A stretch of DNA of 38,470 bases. Origin: Nemertoderma westbladi. Taxonomy: Eukaryota > Xenacoelomorpha > Nemertodermatida > Nemertodermatidae. The stretch spans positions 1-38,470 of the forward strand of contig JAUCBJ010000196.1 in NCBI GenBank assembly GCA_032718475.1. Direction: 5' to 3'. Position 1 is the stretch's first letter. Every line of letters begins with the position of its first letter. The translations under genes and the position numbers were made by a program. A model generated the notes under the pieces. The model worked only from the letters and a program-made list of their open reading frames with translations, made no database searches and was not told the origin of the DNA. Shown here in pieces: positions 9,668 to 21,086 of the stretch.

Positions 9668-11285
9668 ATCTGCTATCTGAGTTTATTAATATCAGTATGA
9701 GTTAATATTTAGGTAAGCGGGCGTCGCTGCTTACTAGTCTTTGCCCTCGGACAGTGGGTTTCTCAGCGCCGATGTACCGTTGTCGCAGTGTTTACGCCAA
9801 CATGTAGCAACAGCACGACAACGATAACCGGCACAAGTCCCACCACTGCCCGTCCCAAAGGCTTGAATCCACTTGAGGTTATCTCGGTAGAGTTAGGGCT
9901 ACTTTACAATTGCGATTAGCTACTGTAAACACACTTTAGTAGTAACATTCACCTATAAACGCACAAATTCCATACAATCATTACTTACTGCACACATGCA
10001 TGCCATTTGTCCGTTAGTCAGTATCTTCCAGAATGTCACGTTATTACTATGTATCCTTGGATACTAATAGTGCGCTATGTATACTCTTATGCTACGCAAT
10101 GGGGCAAGCTTTTTATTGTTCCTTTAACTTGCTTCTAATTCTAGCGTGGGTGTTGCCATGGTGACATTATGGAAAACTAGCGGTAGAATTAGGGCAATTC
10201 TCATGTATACAGATCTGGGATGTTATTTAATAGTAATTCTTTAATTGTCAATATCCTCTTTATGCATGATTTTATAAATTTTATCGGCTATTGACTATAT
10301 ATTGGAGATTCTCGCACTCTAGTACACTCAATATGAATCTCCGCTCCCATGATCTATTAATTACTGGAATTTTGGGAATGTTATAAATTGCACAAAATGA
10401 CAATTTATGAAATTCATTTGAATATGAATTTAAATTTATTCCCGTGAATTTTATTATTTGATGTTAAGTTGACACAAATTTTATTCCAGAGCATATCTGG
10501 GGACTTAGGATCCTTAATTCTATAAAATAGTCCTTCTAAGAATATCGGTAAATGCTGCGATATCTTAATTGACTAGAAATTTTAAAGGATCTGAAATTTA
10601 CAGATTTTAATAAATATGAAATTAATATTTAGGATGAGCACCGATTTATTCCAGAACTTGTCTGGGGACGTTAACCACTGATTCTAGAATTTGTCTTTCA
10701 AGTATATCGGTGGGTGCCACGATATCTTAATCGACTAGAATTACAGATGGTCAAAAAGTTTAACAGATTTATTTGCGATTTACGCTACTGTTAAAGGGAC
10801 ATCACGCTACTATATGTATTATTTGTTATAAGGTAGAAGAGCAATATCGCACGAAGCAATGTCAGTGTGAAGAGGCAAGTCGTTTCCAAGGTCTACCCAG
10901 AGCTTGGTTTAGCCGAGACACGAGGATCTGAACTTTGCATTCCTAATACTCTGCCTACCAATAATACTTGAATATAGTAGTGGCTTTATTGTACTTTAAG
11001 AAGTACGGACATTTCATCTTACTGTAGTCACGTATTTATAATATGATACGGACAGTAAGGGAAGAGAAAAATAATTATTTCTCGCCGTCGCACTAAATAT
11101 ATTATAGTAATTATGTACGTAATAAACACTAATATATTGCACTAATCTACTAAATAATCCCTAAAATAACATTCTACTAAATAAAAATTGAATAAAAACG
11201 ATTATAATAAAGTACATAATAAAGTTCGCATATAAAATGTAATAAAATAGATAAATAACATAGTCATACACCCACTCCAGACGTA
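9668..11285 (-). other. Pol to accessory-ORF spacer in the BEL element
   Basis: No long frame is present in these 1.6 kb. The stretch holds a tandem duplication (10480-10775) and is otherwise AT-rich. It probably carries the splicing or expression signals for the downstream unit, but I cannot identify them. Confidence 0.5.
10480..10775. repeat. Duplicated block of about 130 bp, offset 165 bp, in the spacer
   Basis: TTATTCCAGAGCATATCTGG at 10481 matches TTATTCCAGAACTTGTCTGG at 10646. Further shared words follow in the same order: ATATCGGT, then GATATCTTAATTGACTAGAA against GATATCTTAATCGACTAGAA, then ACAGATTT. The copies are clearly diverged, unlike the LTRs, so the duplication predates this insertion and has been kept in the element lineage. 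Confidence 0.75.
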
Positions 11286-14200
11286 TCACGTTTGGGAGTC
11301 CCTAGATGTTTGAGGAATTAGGGAGGTGGTCGTGGGAAGAGTGTCTTGTCTTCCATAGTTTCCAGAGAGTTCTCTGTCTCTTTCCAGTAAACATAAACGA
11401 CCAACTGGGCGATTGAGTTGTTGCGTCTCAAAGATTATGCCAGGCTTCTTGAAGTTACGCCGCATAACGATGAGTTCTACTGAACGCACTAAACCATCCT
11501 CCGAGATATGGGTCTCGATGATACGACCTGTCTGCCACCGTTTACGTGGGAGGTCTGGATCTACAATAAGTACCATATCTCCGGCGCTGACGTTTTCCTG
11601 CTGCGCAAACCACTTAGTTCGAAGTTGTAGCGTGGGCAGGTAATGTTTCTCGAAATGGTCAGCGAAACGACGGGATAGCAACTGCATAAGTTGCCAAGTT
11701 CGACGGCAGTATTCGTCTCCGTCGACAATCTCCGATCGTGGGAGCATGGCTACCGGTTTCTTCAGTAAGAAGTGCGCAGGTGTTAGCGCTTCCAGGGAAT
11801 CGGGACTCGATGAGACTGGCATAAGCGGTCTCTCGTTGAGATAGGCAGCTATTTCCTCCATTAACATCCGCAAAAGTTCGTCGGTGAGATACGCACGGCA
11901 TGGCACTATAAAGTGAAATGCGGTCTTAACACTTCTAATTAATCTCTCCCAACTTCCTCCCCACCAAGGGGCGTCGGCGGCGTTGAAGGTCCAGCTAGAC
12001 GCTGTTATCCTTAGCTGGTCATCCACCTGTCTTTGGTTCCAGTCCTTTACGTAAGCCTGTATTTCGTTGTTGGCACCAATGAAGTTCGTTCCCTTGTCCG
12101 ATCTCATGGTATTACTCGTACCGAAGCGAGCGATCTGTCGTCGTAGACTTAAGACGAAACTGTTGGTAGATAGATCGTTCACCATATCGAGATGGATGGC
12201 TCTGCAAGTCATGCACACGAAGATGAAACACCATCTCTTGACTATAGTCCTCGCACGATATACTTCAATAGGGCCAAATAAATCTACACCAGTATTAGTA
12301 AAAGGTGGTTCATAGAAGCTTACTCGTTCCCTAGGTAATTCTGCCTCTCGCTGTGTTAAAGGCCTACTGAATGCTTTCCTACAGGGTATGCAGTTCCTAA
12401 GAACTTGGTTCAGAGCCCTACGGGGTTTATCAAAATAATAGCGAGTTCGAATTTCGCTAAGAACTCGTTCTCTTCCAGCATGATAAAGCTTACTGTGAAC
12501 ATCTACAATCATTTTGATTTGTACTTCAAGATTTCTAATGAGTATGGGGAATTTAGTGTCAAAGGATAAGGGTGCATTGGTTAACCTTCCTCCAACACGT
12601 ATTAATCCATCTATCATTGTGCTAGAGAATCGATCCCTTAAGCGCATCTGCGGATTTCTCAACAACAGGAAATACTTTTCGGAATCCTCATAGCATTGCA
12701 GGAGTCTCAGTATCTGTTTATTAGTCTCTTCATGCTCCTGGTGACTAATTTTCTCCTTTAGAAACCGGTCTGATATCTTGTACTTCGGTAGATCTTTAAT
12801 AACATAAACTTGCGCAGATGTTACTGGAGCAGGATCACTAGTGGTCTGCTTCCTGGAGTAATGATGGTGAAAACATCTCTTTAAGTATGTGATGGCTTTA
12901 CAGAGACGATTCCAGGAACTGTAATGATGCAGTGCTCTCTGCAGCAGGGGTGAGATTCCTTGCGAGACATCTGGTATCTCAGATTTCCAATCTCTGTCTC
13001 TAATTTCCACAACAGACTTGTTTGTGGCGAGGGATTGTGGATCCGAAGTATCGTTTTCGGCAGTATGTAATACAGATAGATCGATTGTCGGTTTAAATAA
13101 TTTCGATTTACTTGTTCTAATTTTGGGTTTGACTTTTTCCGCTCCCTTGGCTTGTCTAATCTCAGCCGTAGTAAGGTGAGGAGGCCATTCATCCTCTTCC
13201 TTGCTCAGGAAGTCGGGTCCACACAACCAGTCAGGGGTATCTATCAGTTCCTGTGGAGTTGCTCCTCTGGAGGCGATGTCAGCTGGGTTAATCGTACCAG
13301 GGCAATGTCTCCATTGATCTATCGTTGTGCGACTAAGAATAATGGCCACTCTGTTAGTAACAAAGACGCTGAACTGACAGACTTGATTGGTTATATATTC
13401 CAACACAAGTAAAGCGTCGGTCCAATAAACAGTTTTCTCCAGTGGATAATCGATCTGTTCCGTTACATTCCTGCCAATAGCTGTAGCGTATAAGGCTGCT
13501 TTTAACTCCGCCCGAGGAACCTTAAGCTTGTTGTTAATCAATGCCTTAGAGGTAACCAAGGCAACTTTGATTCCATCCGGAGTTTCGACTCGCAGGTATG
13601 CTACTATACCGATTCCCATATCGCTGGCATCTCCAAATACATGGAGTTGATAGGAATACGTAGGGAGAACATGACCAAAATATGAACGGGAAATTATAAA
13701 GTTCTCGATAGCAGGTAGCGAGTCCTCCCATTTCATCCATTTCTTTAATAATTCTCCCTTGAGGGGATCGTCCCACGAGTGGTTTTCAAGCCACATTTGT
13801 TGTACTAAACTCCGAGCAATCAATATAACTGGGCTAATAAATCCCAATGGGTCGAAATAAGTGCTCAGGATACTTAAACAAATCCGTTTGGTCCGAACTG
13901 GATTATCTCGCTGTTTTAGTTGAAAAAACAGGATATCTCTTTCCGTGTCCCACTTCAAGCCTAGCGTCTTGGTTTCAGGAAGATCGTCTTTTATTAAGTC
14001 TAGGTCTTTCGCTCCGCGATCCTCTACCGGTATGGCTTCCAGAAACTCACGGGAGTTACTAGTGAATTTCGTCAGTCGAAATCCACCTCTTTTCAAACAC
14101 TCTACCGTTCCTTTCGCGACAGCTATGGCTTCTTCTACTGATGGAAGGGACCTTAAATTGTCGTCCATGTATATATTGCGTTTTATGTTGTCTATCACTT

Positions 14201-17200
14201 CTTTGGAGAAGGAGTCTCGGTTGTCGTTCGCAGTGGTTCGCACCACGGAGCAGGCGTTGGAAGGGCTAGATATGATCCCAAAAGCCTGGATGGTCATCCA
14301 GTACTCCACCGGTTTCTGGTTGAGGTCTCCTTCAGGCCACCATAGAAATCTCAGGCTGTCTCTATCTCTCTCCAGCGCCTTGACTTGTAAGAACATTCCT
14401 TCAATATCGGAAGCGAACGCGATGGAATATTGTCTTAATCTCAAAAGTATTCCCAACAAAGATTGGAGTAAATTGGGTCCTGGTAACAACTCGGAATTAA
14501 GGGATTGGCCCATATATAGGGCGGAGCCATCAAATACGACCCGTACTTCATGGGGTTTACCGGGTTTGGGAACGTAATGATGTGTTAGATAATAAGTTCT
14601 TTCAGTTATTGGAGTTCCTTCCGGTACTCGCTCCGCATATCCCTTTGTGATAAATTTCTTCAACTGAGTTTGGTACATTTCCTTAGCTGAAGTGTTTGCC
14701 GTAAGACGTCGATGTAATTGATTGATTCTTTTCTCAGCCAAGGGTCTGTTATTTATAAATCTGGGTTCACGTTTTCGGAAGGGTAGTCCGATTTCATATC
14801 TACCTTGATCTTTTAAAAAACGTGTGGTTGTTTCCTGGATTTGTTTGGCTCTTTCTTCTTCTATCGACAGGGCTTTGTCGTATGAATTGGGTTCTACTAA
14901 TTCTTGGGTAAAGAATCGTACGGCGAGTTCGTCCCGAGTTCTAGCGTTGTAGCGCTCTACCTCGTCATTAAGTTCGTCATTATAAATAATGGATTCCGTT
15001 GGGCGAATCAGTTGACATAGGTTCGTTTGGTTTTTCCAAGTCTGATTCTCTGTAAGTAGGTCAATTGTGTTCTCTTCTTCGAAGAGTTGGTAGATGTCGT
15101 CATTATCTGAGGAGTATGGTGTTCCCTCAGTTAGTTCGTCCACCTCACTGCTTTCCACTTCCCAATCGTTTACTTGATATATTTGTTCGTGAGGCATTCT
15201 CTCTTCGAGAGTTCTACGGGAAGGGCCAGTAAAGTACCAACCTACTCTAGTTCTTACCGCATAGGTTTGCAGTGATTGTGGTTGAGCAGGCCGTTTCTCT
15301 AATGTTTCGAGCGCTTCGTGCGCGTTTTGGCCGATAAGTATTTGCACTCCAGGATAATCTGTCTGGAATCGAGGTATCTTCAGATGTTGGACGCTCTCAT
15401 CTTCGTCCCAATTATAAAGGTCTGCTTGAGTAGTAGCAAAGTTCTTTATAGCCACCATTTTTACTGACCTTATGCCTTGTGTTCCTAACTTATCCTGGGG
15501 GGTGGACAACACACCTACATAGTAATCTGCCGTTAGGGTAGATTTCCATACCTGCATAATTCCTGACATATTCAATTTAGTCCGGAACTTGGGTTGTCCA
15601 GCAAAGATATCTTCGGCTAGTTCTTGATCGATGAATGTTCCTGTGCTGCCGGAGTCCAGGAGGGCGTTCACTATGTAGCTTTTGTTAAGACCGTGAACTC
15701 TTACCTGAACTACAGGAAATTCTCTGATTCCTACGTTGGAAGCTGGAGCTTTCCAAGATGGTTGTTTGGCGAAATTAGTTGGGGAAAACTCATCGTTGAT
15801 GTCCTTTTCGTAAGTAAGTGCTCGATACACCGCGGTATTTATTAGATAACAGGATTCATTGGCGTCGGAGAATTCGTCAGTATAGAATCCTTCCATCTCA
15901 GACTCTTGATCAGTGTCATTTACGTCACTAAATTGGACATGCAGTTCGGGCTCACTTACCTGACTCTGTTTGTCTCGTTCGAACTCACTGTGTAACAAGA
16001 TGTGATGTTTCGAGCCACACTTTGCACACTTTATGTCGGAGTAACAGGTTCGCCGTTGGTGTCCTGGTCTGAGGCAATTATAGCATAACCGCTTGTCCCA
16101 CACAACTGTACGTCTGTCTACAAGGGATTTCTTTAGAAATTCAGCACACGCACTCAAACGGTGTGTCCCGTCGCACAGCGCACAGTTAGGTTTGATGTTA
16201 CTCACTTTACCTTGGTTAACTTGATGCACTCTCGTTTTTTCTTCAGGTTTTCTTCGGTGCATTCTGTTCGGAGACTGAGGAAGGGTCTTGGCAATTTGTT
16301 CTCTCCTATCGTTTCGAGCCTTGTATTTACTTACGTCCTTTGAGGTTTTGTCAACATAATAAGATCGGTCTGTGTCTTTCCCGCTGTCCTCTTCTTGGGA
16401 AGCTTGGCTTTCGCCGTCGTCAGTGTAACACACCGGTGTTACTCTTCTCCTAGAAGTGGGTTTCTCACTTACCTTATTTTCTGATGTTTTCTCTCTGGAC
16501 TGCTTGATGAGTTGTAGTTTTACTTCACCATCTAAGAAAGACATGAGATCAGCCATGGTAGGACTTCGTCGTTGTTGTTCATTCATGTACAACACTTTCT
16601 TGTCCCAGCGTGTACATACTCCACCCTTTGGTAAAGTAGAGACTACGGCTCCAATAACCATGGAACTCTGATATTCATGCGACTTACCTAACCAGTCCAG
16701 TTGTCTACAGATCTCTTGAATTTCATCGGAAAACTCTATAATCCCGCTACTAAGGAAGTGTCGGGGGGCTACTAATTTTGCATACAAATACTTAGCTATG
16801 TTATCCTTGTTACCATACCTGATGTTTAGTGTATCCCAAACTTGTCTTAATCCATCTGGATGTCCAATAAACTTTAACGCCATTAACTTGGGAGGTCCTT
16901 CCAAGCACTTGATGAGGAACCTAAGTTTCTCTCCGTTAGATAGCACAGAGTTCTGTATGCTGTCTTTGTAATATTCGTTGAAAGGTAACCATTTCATTTC
17001 GTCTCCATTGAATTTGACGATCTCTCCCACTTTGACCGCTTGGCGGGCTTCTGTTCTAGCCATCTGACGCGTAAAGCTTTCTTGGGCCATCGTGTTATTT
17101 AATATCGAATTATCGGTATATAAATTTCTCGGATCATTATCAGGTCTATAGGGAATATCATTAATAACAGGTCTATAATCACCCTTAATAGGGTTTGCTA

Positions 17201-19298
17201 TAGGAGTTTCAACTTCACTAGCAGTATAGATGCGTGTAGGCTCCACACCTTGCGCATGTAATACTTCAGACCTAACAGGTTGACACAATGTTACAGGGGG
17301 GATTGGTATGCCCTTTTGTATATTGACTAATTTGTCGCGTTCTAGCGCGATACTTTGCTGCACTTCTTGCAACTCTGCTCTACCTTCCCTCACTGTTCCC
17401 TTAAGTTGGTGGACAGTCTCCTGCATCTGTCCTAGCAGGAGATTCATCCCCCGCCGTCCCTCTTCCACCCACTCAACCGCCGAAGCGGGAGTCGCCAACA
17501 TAGTAGCGGGCTGACGCGGGACGACGGGAGACAAATTATTGATTTCTCTCTCTGCTATCTGGACAGGGATATTCTCTTGGACTGTTCTACCGGGTACAGG
17601 CAGTGTAGTACTATGTAAAGGGAATTTAGAGTTAAGCTCTGGAAGTACAGGGGTCTCTAGCACAGAAGTGACTTTGGGAACAACAGGCCTAATTATTTCA
17701 GGTTCATCGACTATAGTAGGGAGCCTTTGGACCTGGATAAATCGTTCTATGGGTTCTGCACTACCTAAGTCTGTGCTAGTTAGCTGTCTTTTAACAGCTG
17801 GGGGCAAATCAGGCAATTTGCGACGGTAAGATGTTTTTCTACGCCTACTTAGATGAGATCTATTTCCTCCGCCTTCAGGATCGGTGGTCTCGCCTTCCTC
17901 CGAGGATGTGTATCCCTGGCGCTTGGGAGTAGATTTTCTCATCATCTGCATTTGATTAGCAGTAAACTGTTTATTTATACTGTCTTGTGTCTCTTGCAGA
18001 TTTTCCAACTCCAGTTGGGTAGTCTGCTCAGCGGCTCTCCGTTCTGCTTCTGCCACTGCCTTTGCTGCTTTTGCATCTGCCGCCGCTGCCTTTCTTTCTA
18101 CTTCTGCTTCTGCCATAGCCGCCGCCTTTTGTTCCTCTATCTTTCTTTTCTTTATTTGTTCTTCTCGGACTCTAGTGAGGCGGAGTTTTTCATCACATTC
18201 AGCTTGGTTTGCAGCTAACATTTCGGCATCGATTGAGTCCAACACAAGCTTGGTTCCTTCACTATTAGGGGAAAGTCCAGACAGCCGTCTCCTCAACTCT
18301 TCGTCTCCTAGGAATCGCTGATAGTCGGACAAATAAATGTCGATAGCGTCTCTAGTTCGCGGTTTCTCGGCGATCTCTTCGCTTTCCGCTTGAGAAAGGG
18401 TGACATCAGTTAGTTCTTCATAGGTTGATCTCTCAGCCAGCTGGGATTTCCACTGGGCCGTTTCCTGTACTTTGAGATCTACCCGATGTAACCAAGTTTT
18501 GACAGCAACCTGCAGCGACGTGTCCTGTCTTCTTTTGGAAGTTTCCTCAAAGGCTGAGAGGATTAGTCGAATGCGTAGGGTTCTTTCGCGTACTTGGTAT
18601 AGCAGCTCTTCCTGCTCTTGAGGTCCTTGAAGTTGTCGAAACAGTTGTTCTTCCAATCGCTCCAAGGAGCCGAAGAATCCCTGCACATATCCTGCTGCCG
18701 ACCTCTTCCAAACAGCTGGATCCATTGTATCTTCAGCCACTCCCATCCTGTGTATATCTTCCCAAGTAGCCTCGGACAGATCCAACGGGAGTCCGAGTCC
18801 GGGAAAGTTCCATTGTGACTCGACAATAGACATCAATTCTTCCCTGGCGTATCCCGCATAATTATCTTGGGTCGCTCGCTTATTCCTCGCCCAGTCGGCT
18901 TGATGTTCCTCCACCGCAATGAATATAGTAGTTAGCACTGCAGCAGGAAGGGTAAGAAGGGGGTCTGAGTAGACTGTAACAGCCATCTGCACTCCGCCTT
19001 CGGGGGTCAGCTCTACAGTATCCGAACTACTGGAGCTATCGGGTCGCTGGGAAGTAGGTTCTTGACCAAGATGTTGCTGCGATAGGACAACTGCCTCTTG
19101 GTTCCGTTTGACCTGTGCCCGAGTACCTATGATGGACCTATGGTGGATTAGCCTAGGGTCTGATACTACTGGAGGGATGACCTTTTTTGCAGTACGAGGT
19201 GAGCTGAACTCCTTTCTTAATCGCTCTATACTCCTATCTGAGTCACAGATAGTTGTATCGATCAGACTGTCTGACAGGTTTTGCTGAGTGTCAGACAT
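11286..19298 (-). CDS. gag-pol: BEL/Pao Gag-Pol polyprotein, 2,670 aa, intact
   Basis: Start is ATG at 19298 with A at -3. Residues 1-750 form a long N-terminal region with an Ala/Lys/Glu-rich probable coiled coil (about 365-455) and a second helical stretch (about 610-665). A DUF1759-like Gag region spans about 755-892. Three zinc knuckles follow: C1039/C1042/H1046/C1051, C1072/C1075/H1080/C1085, and C1091/C1094/H1099/H1103. The aspartic protease has DSGS (D1215). The reverse transcriptase has FASDIEGMF (D1631) and YMDD (1710-1713). The RNase H acidic residues are D1890, E1931, D1961 and D2007. The integrase has HHCC (H2268, H2273, C2303, C2306) and DDE (D2339, D2401, E2451), then a DUF5641-like tail (about 2560-2640). 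All key residues are present and there is no stop or frameshift, so it could be active. It would assemble particles, copy the RNA and integrate the DNA. Confidence 0.97.
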   Translation of the reverse strand: MSDTQQNLSDSLIDTTICDSDRSIERLRKEFSSPRTAKKVIPPVVSDPRLIHHRSIIGTRAQVKRNQEAVVLSQQHLGQEPTSQRPDSSSSSDTVELTPEGGVQMAVTVYSDPLLTLPAAVLTTIFIAVEEHQADWARNKRATQDNYAGYAREELMSIVESQWNFPGLGLPLDLSEATWEDIHRMGVAEDTMDPAVWKRSAAGYVQGFFGSLERLEEQLFRQLQGPQEQEELLYQVRERTLRIRLILSAFEETSKRRQDTSLQVAVKTWLHRVDLKVQETAQWKSQLAERSTYEELTDVTLSQAESEEIAEKPRTRDAIDIYLSDYQRFLGDEELRRRLSGLSPNSEGTKLVLDSIDAEMLAANQAECDEKLRLTRVREEQIKKRKIEEQKAAAMAEAEVERKAAAADAKAAKAVAEAERRAAEQTTQLELENLQETQDSINKQFTANQMQMMRKSTPKRQGYTSSEEGETTDPEGGGNRSHLSRRRKTSYRRKLPDLPPAVKRQLTSTDLGSAEPIERFIQVQRLPTIVDEPEIIRPVVPKVTSVLETPVLPELNSKFPLHSTTLPVPGRTVQENIPVQIAEREINNLSPVVPRQPATMLATPASAVEWVEEGRRGMNLLLGQMQETVHQLKGTVREGRAELQEVQQSIALERDKLVNIQKGIPIPPVTLCQPVRSEVLHAQGVEPTRIYTASEVETPIANPIKGDYRPVINDIPYRPDNDPRNLYTDNSILNNTMAQESFTRQMARTEARQAVKVGEIVKFNGDEMKWLPFNEYYKDSIQNSVLSNGEKLRFLIKCLEGPPKLMALKFIGHPDGLRQVWDTLNIRYGNKDNIAKYLYAKLVAPRHFLSSGIIEFSDEIQEICRQLDWLGKSHEYQSSMVIGAVVSTLPKGGVCTRWDKKVLYMNEQQRRSPTMADLMSFLDGEVKLQLIKQSREKTSENKVSEKPTSRRRVTPVCYTDDGESQASQEEDSGKDTDRSYYVDKTSKDVSKYKARNDRREQIAKTLPQSPNRMHRRKPEEKTRVHQVNQGKVSNIKPNCALCDGTHRLSACAEFLKKSLVDRRTVVWDKRLCYNCLRPGHQRRTCYSDIKCAKCGSKHHILLHSEFERDKQSQVSEPELHVQFSDVNDTDQESEMEGFYTDEFSDANESCYLINTAVYRALTYEKDINDEFSPTNFAKQPSWKAPASNVGIREFPVVQVRVHGLNKSYIVNALLDSGSTGTFIDQELAEDIFAGQPKFRTKLNMSGIMQVWKSTLTADYYVGVLSTPQDKLGTQGIRSVKMVAIKNFATTQADLYNWDEDESVQHLKIPRFQTDYPGVQILIGQNAHEALETLEKRPAQPQSLQTYAVRTRVGWYFTGPSRRTLEERMPHEQIYQVNDWEVESSEVDELTEGTPYSSDNDDIYQLFEEENTIDLLTENQTWKNQTNLCQLIRPTESIIYNDELNDEVERYNARTRDELAVRFFTQELVEPNSYDKALSIEEERAKQIQETTTRFLKDQGRYEIGLPFRKREPRFINNRPLAEKRINQLHRRLTANTSAKEMYQTQLKKFITKGYAERVPEGTPITERTYYLTHHYVPKPGKPHEVRVVFDGSALYMGQSLNSELLPGPNLLQSLLGILLRLRQYSIAFASDIEGMFLQVKALERDRDSLRFLWWPEGDLNQKPVEYWMTIQAFGIISSPSNACSVVRTTANDNRDSFSKEVIDNIKRNIYMDDNLRSLPSVEEAIAVAKGTVECLKRGGFRLTKFTSNSREFLEAIPVEDRGAKDLDLIKDDLPETKTLGLKWDTERDILFFQLKQRDNPVRTKRICLSILSTYFDPLGFISPVILIARSLVQQMWLENHSWDDPLKGELLKKWMKWEDSLPAIENFIISRSYFGHVLPTYSYQLHVFGDASDMGIGIVAYLRVETPDGIKVALVTSKALINNKLKVPRAELKAALYATAIGRNVTEQIDYPLEKTVYWTDALLVLEYITNQVCQFSVFVTNRVAIILSRTTIDQWRHCPGTINPADIASRGATPQELIDTPDWLCGPDFLSKEEDEWPPHLTTAEIRQAKGAEKVKPKIRTSKSKLFKPTIDLSVLHTAENDTSDPQSLATNKSVVEIRDRDWKSEIPDVSQGISPLLQRALHHYSSWNRLCKAITYLKRCFHHHYSRKQTTSDPAPVTSAQVYVIKDLPKYKISDRFLKEKISHQEHEETNKQILRLLQCYEDSEKYFLLLRNPQMRLRDRFSSTMIDGLIRVGGRLTNAPLSFDTKFPILIRNLEVQIKMIVDVHSKLYHAGRERVLSEIRTRYYFDKPRRALNQVLRNCIPCRKAFSRPLTQREAELPRERVSFYEPPFTNTGVDLFGPIEVYRARTIVKRWCFIFVCMTCRAIHLDMVNDLSTNSFVLSLRRQIARFGTSNTMRSDKGTNFIGANNEIQAYVKDWNQRQVDDQLRITASSWTFNAADAPWWGGSWERLIRSVKTAFHFIVPCRAYLTDELLRMLMEEIAAYLNERPLMPVSSSPDSLEALTPAHFLLKKPVAMLPRSEIVDGDEYCRRTWQLMQLLSRRFADHFEKHYLPTLQLRTKWFAQQENVSAGDMVLIVDPDLPRKRWQTGRIIETHISEDGLVRSVELIVMRRNFKKPGIIFETQQLNRPVGRLCLLERDRELSGNYGRQDTLPTTTSLIPQTSRDSQT

Positions 19299-19436
19299 GT
19301 TTAGCTATACAGTTGAATGTCTACTACTATAGTTTCAGTTAAAGCAAGTCTGGTAATTCAGTATGACCGCAAGCCTAGCGATTTATTACCGATACCGTTA
19401 CTCAGTGTAACATGATATATATACAATATATTAGAA

Positions 19437-19681
19437 TACCGGTATGCTTATAATATATATAAGTATTATCACAGACTAGATTTGCTACAGAGTACCGGTA
19501 TATAATTTTAGCACAAATATATAAATATATAGTAGGCCTATAGTGAATACCGGTATACAGCTTACACTTATAGGATATATAAGTATAATTATTACAAACT
19601 AGAATTAATTACAGAATACCGGTATGATTTCAGCTCAAATTTATAGAAATAAATATAATAAGCCTATGGTAAGTACCGGTA
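19437..19681. repeat. TACCGGTA palindromes in a duplicated block of the leader
   Basis: The 8-bp palindrome TACCGGTA occurs at 19437, 19493, 19548, 19617 and 19674 (spacings 56, 55, 69, 57). The sequence between shows an imperfect duplication of about 110-125 bp: TATATAAGTATTATCACAGA against TATATAAGTATAATTATTAC, then TAGGCCTATAGTGAA against AAGCCTATGGTAAG. It lies within 150-400 nt upstream of the Gag ATG. Confidence 0.7.
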
Positions 19682-21086
19682 TGTCAATTATTTTTAGAAT
19701 AATTGAATTTCTGAATATTTTAGGGTTACTTGGTTACTTTAACTTACTTTATTACCGTTATTTAAGCAGTAGTCCAACTGATATTGAGACCTAGTTGTTG
19801 TCTGGTAAGCCTACTATTTATAAATCGTTTGAGTTGATTTATAATAGATATATACCCGTTTAAAAAGGGTTTTTTTGTCAATATTTGAAATAAATGTTAT
19901 TATTTCTGGGGGAATCACTACACAGAAGCTGTGCGCTCTCAGTGAAGTGTTACTTATTGAGACACTAAAACTGATAATTCTAATTTACCTAAGTTACTTA
20001 ATACTACAAATTACTTACGATATGGGTGAGATTAATTCTCTAATTAAAACACAACAAAAATATTACGTACGAAATTTTTAGGGTAATTTTACAGGAAGTC
20101 TACAAACCAGCTTAACAAAGGGTTAGAATTCTGGTTATTACAACGGACAGGGTACTACGGTATTTGAAATAATAAGTAGCAGTAAATATATTGCACTGTC
20201 CAGATAGGAAAATACCACCGCCTGACGACCTATAACCGTATCGCTATAGGTACTACGTTATGTATCACGGATTGTTCCTACCTAGAAGTTAATAGAGCTA
20301 ACGAATGTGCCTATCAACCACTTTACAACACAAATATACTGCCCACACACTAATTACTTCGGACAGCACTGTACACTAAACCCTAAATTAGGTACAAGTA
20401 CCGGTATAACAAATAATCAGTAGTTAAATATACTTGAACAGTTAAAAGAACCACGGCATCTGCTGGAGTGACCGAAGCACAAAATCTCCAGTCTTTACCT
20501 ACGCCGAGCAGCCCTGATGTAGTACCGGGGTTAGTTTAACTATAACGGTATGTATAACAAGCACAATTACTGTAGGAATAAACTTGGGGACATGAATGTT
20601 GCGAATAATCGCATAAACTCTGAATAATAAATATTACGCTACCCGTACAGAATACTCAAACAAAAATGCAAACCAAACGCTGGCAGACTACTATCAAGCC
20701 TAAACAAACTACAGTATGTGCAGATTCTGAAACTGTTAGTTAGTATGCGTTCTAACACGGTAGTACGACTTATTCTTTAAGAGGGGATTGACCTTACAGC
20801 ATATGGCTGCCCCAACTTACTAACGGCACTTTATCAGACAAACTCTACACACGCCGTAATCTCTCCAAACCCAACAACAGTCAGACAGCAGCTCAGCCTA
20901 CAATTATCTGAACAATCTGAGCAGGGTCACACGCCTTCTGCTCAATATTAGCCTACTAGGAAATAAAACCGACAGAAATAGGTAAAATCTCAATAAAAAT
21001 TCAGGGCTGCAGTCCCTGATTAAGTACTAAGACCTACCGGTATACACCAATCAAATTCGAATAATACTAATGTACTGATACAGCAG

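Noticed and set aside
13945-14577. 210-codon plus-strand frame inside pol
   Set aside because: It is antisense to the reverse transcriptase region; codon structure and conserved motifs belong to the minus strand.
17853-18218. 121-codon Cys/Phe/Leu-rich plus-strand frame
   Set aside because: It is the antisense shadow of the Ala/Lys/Glu-rich coiled coil in Gag.
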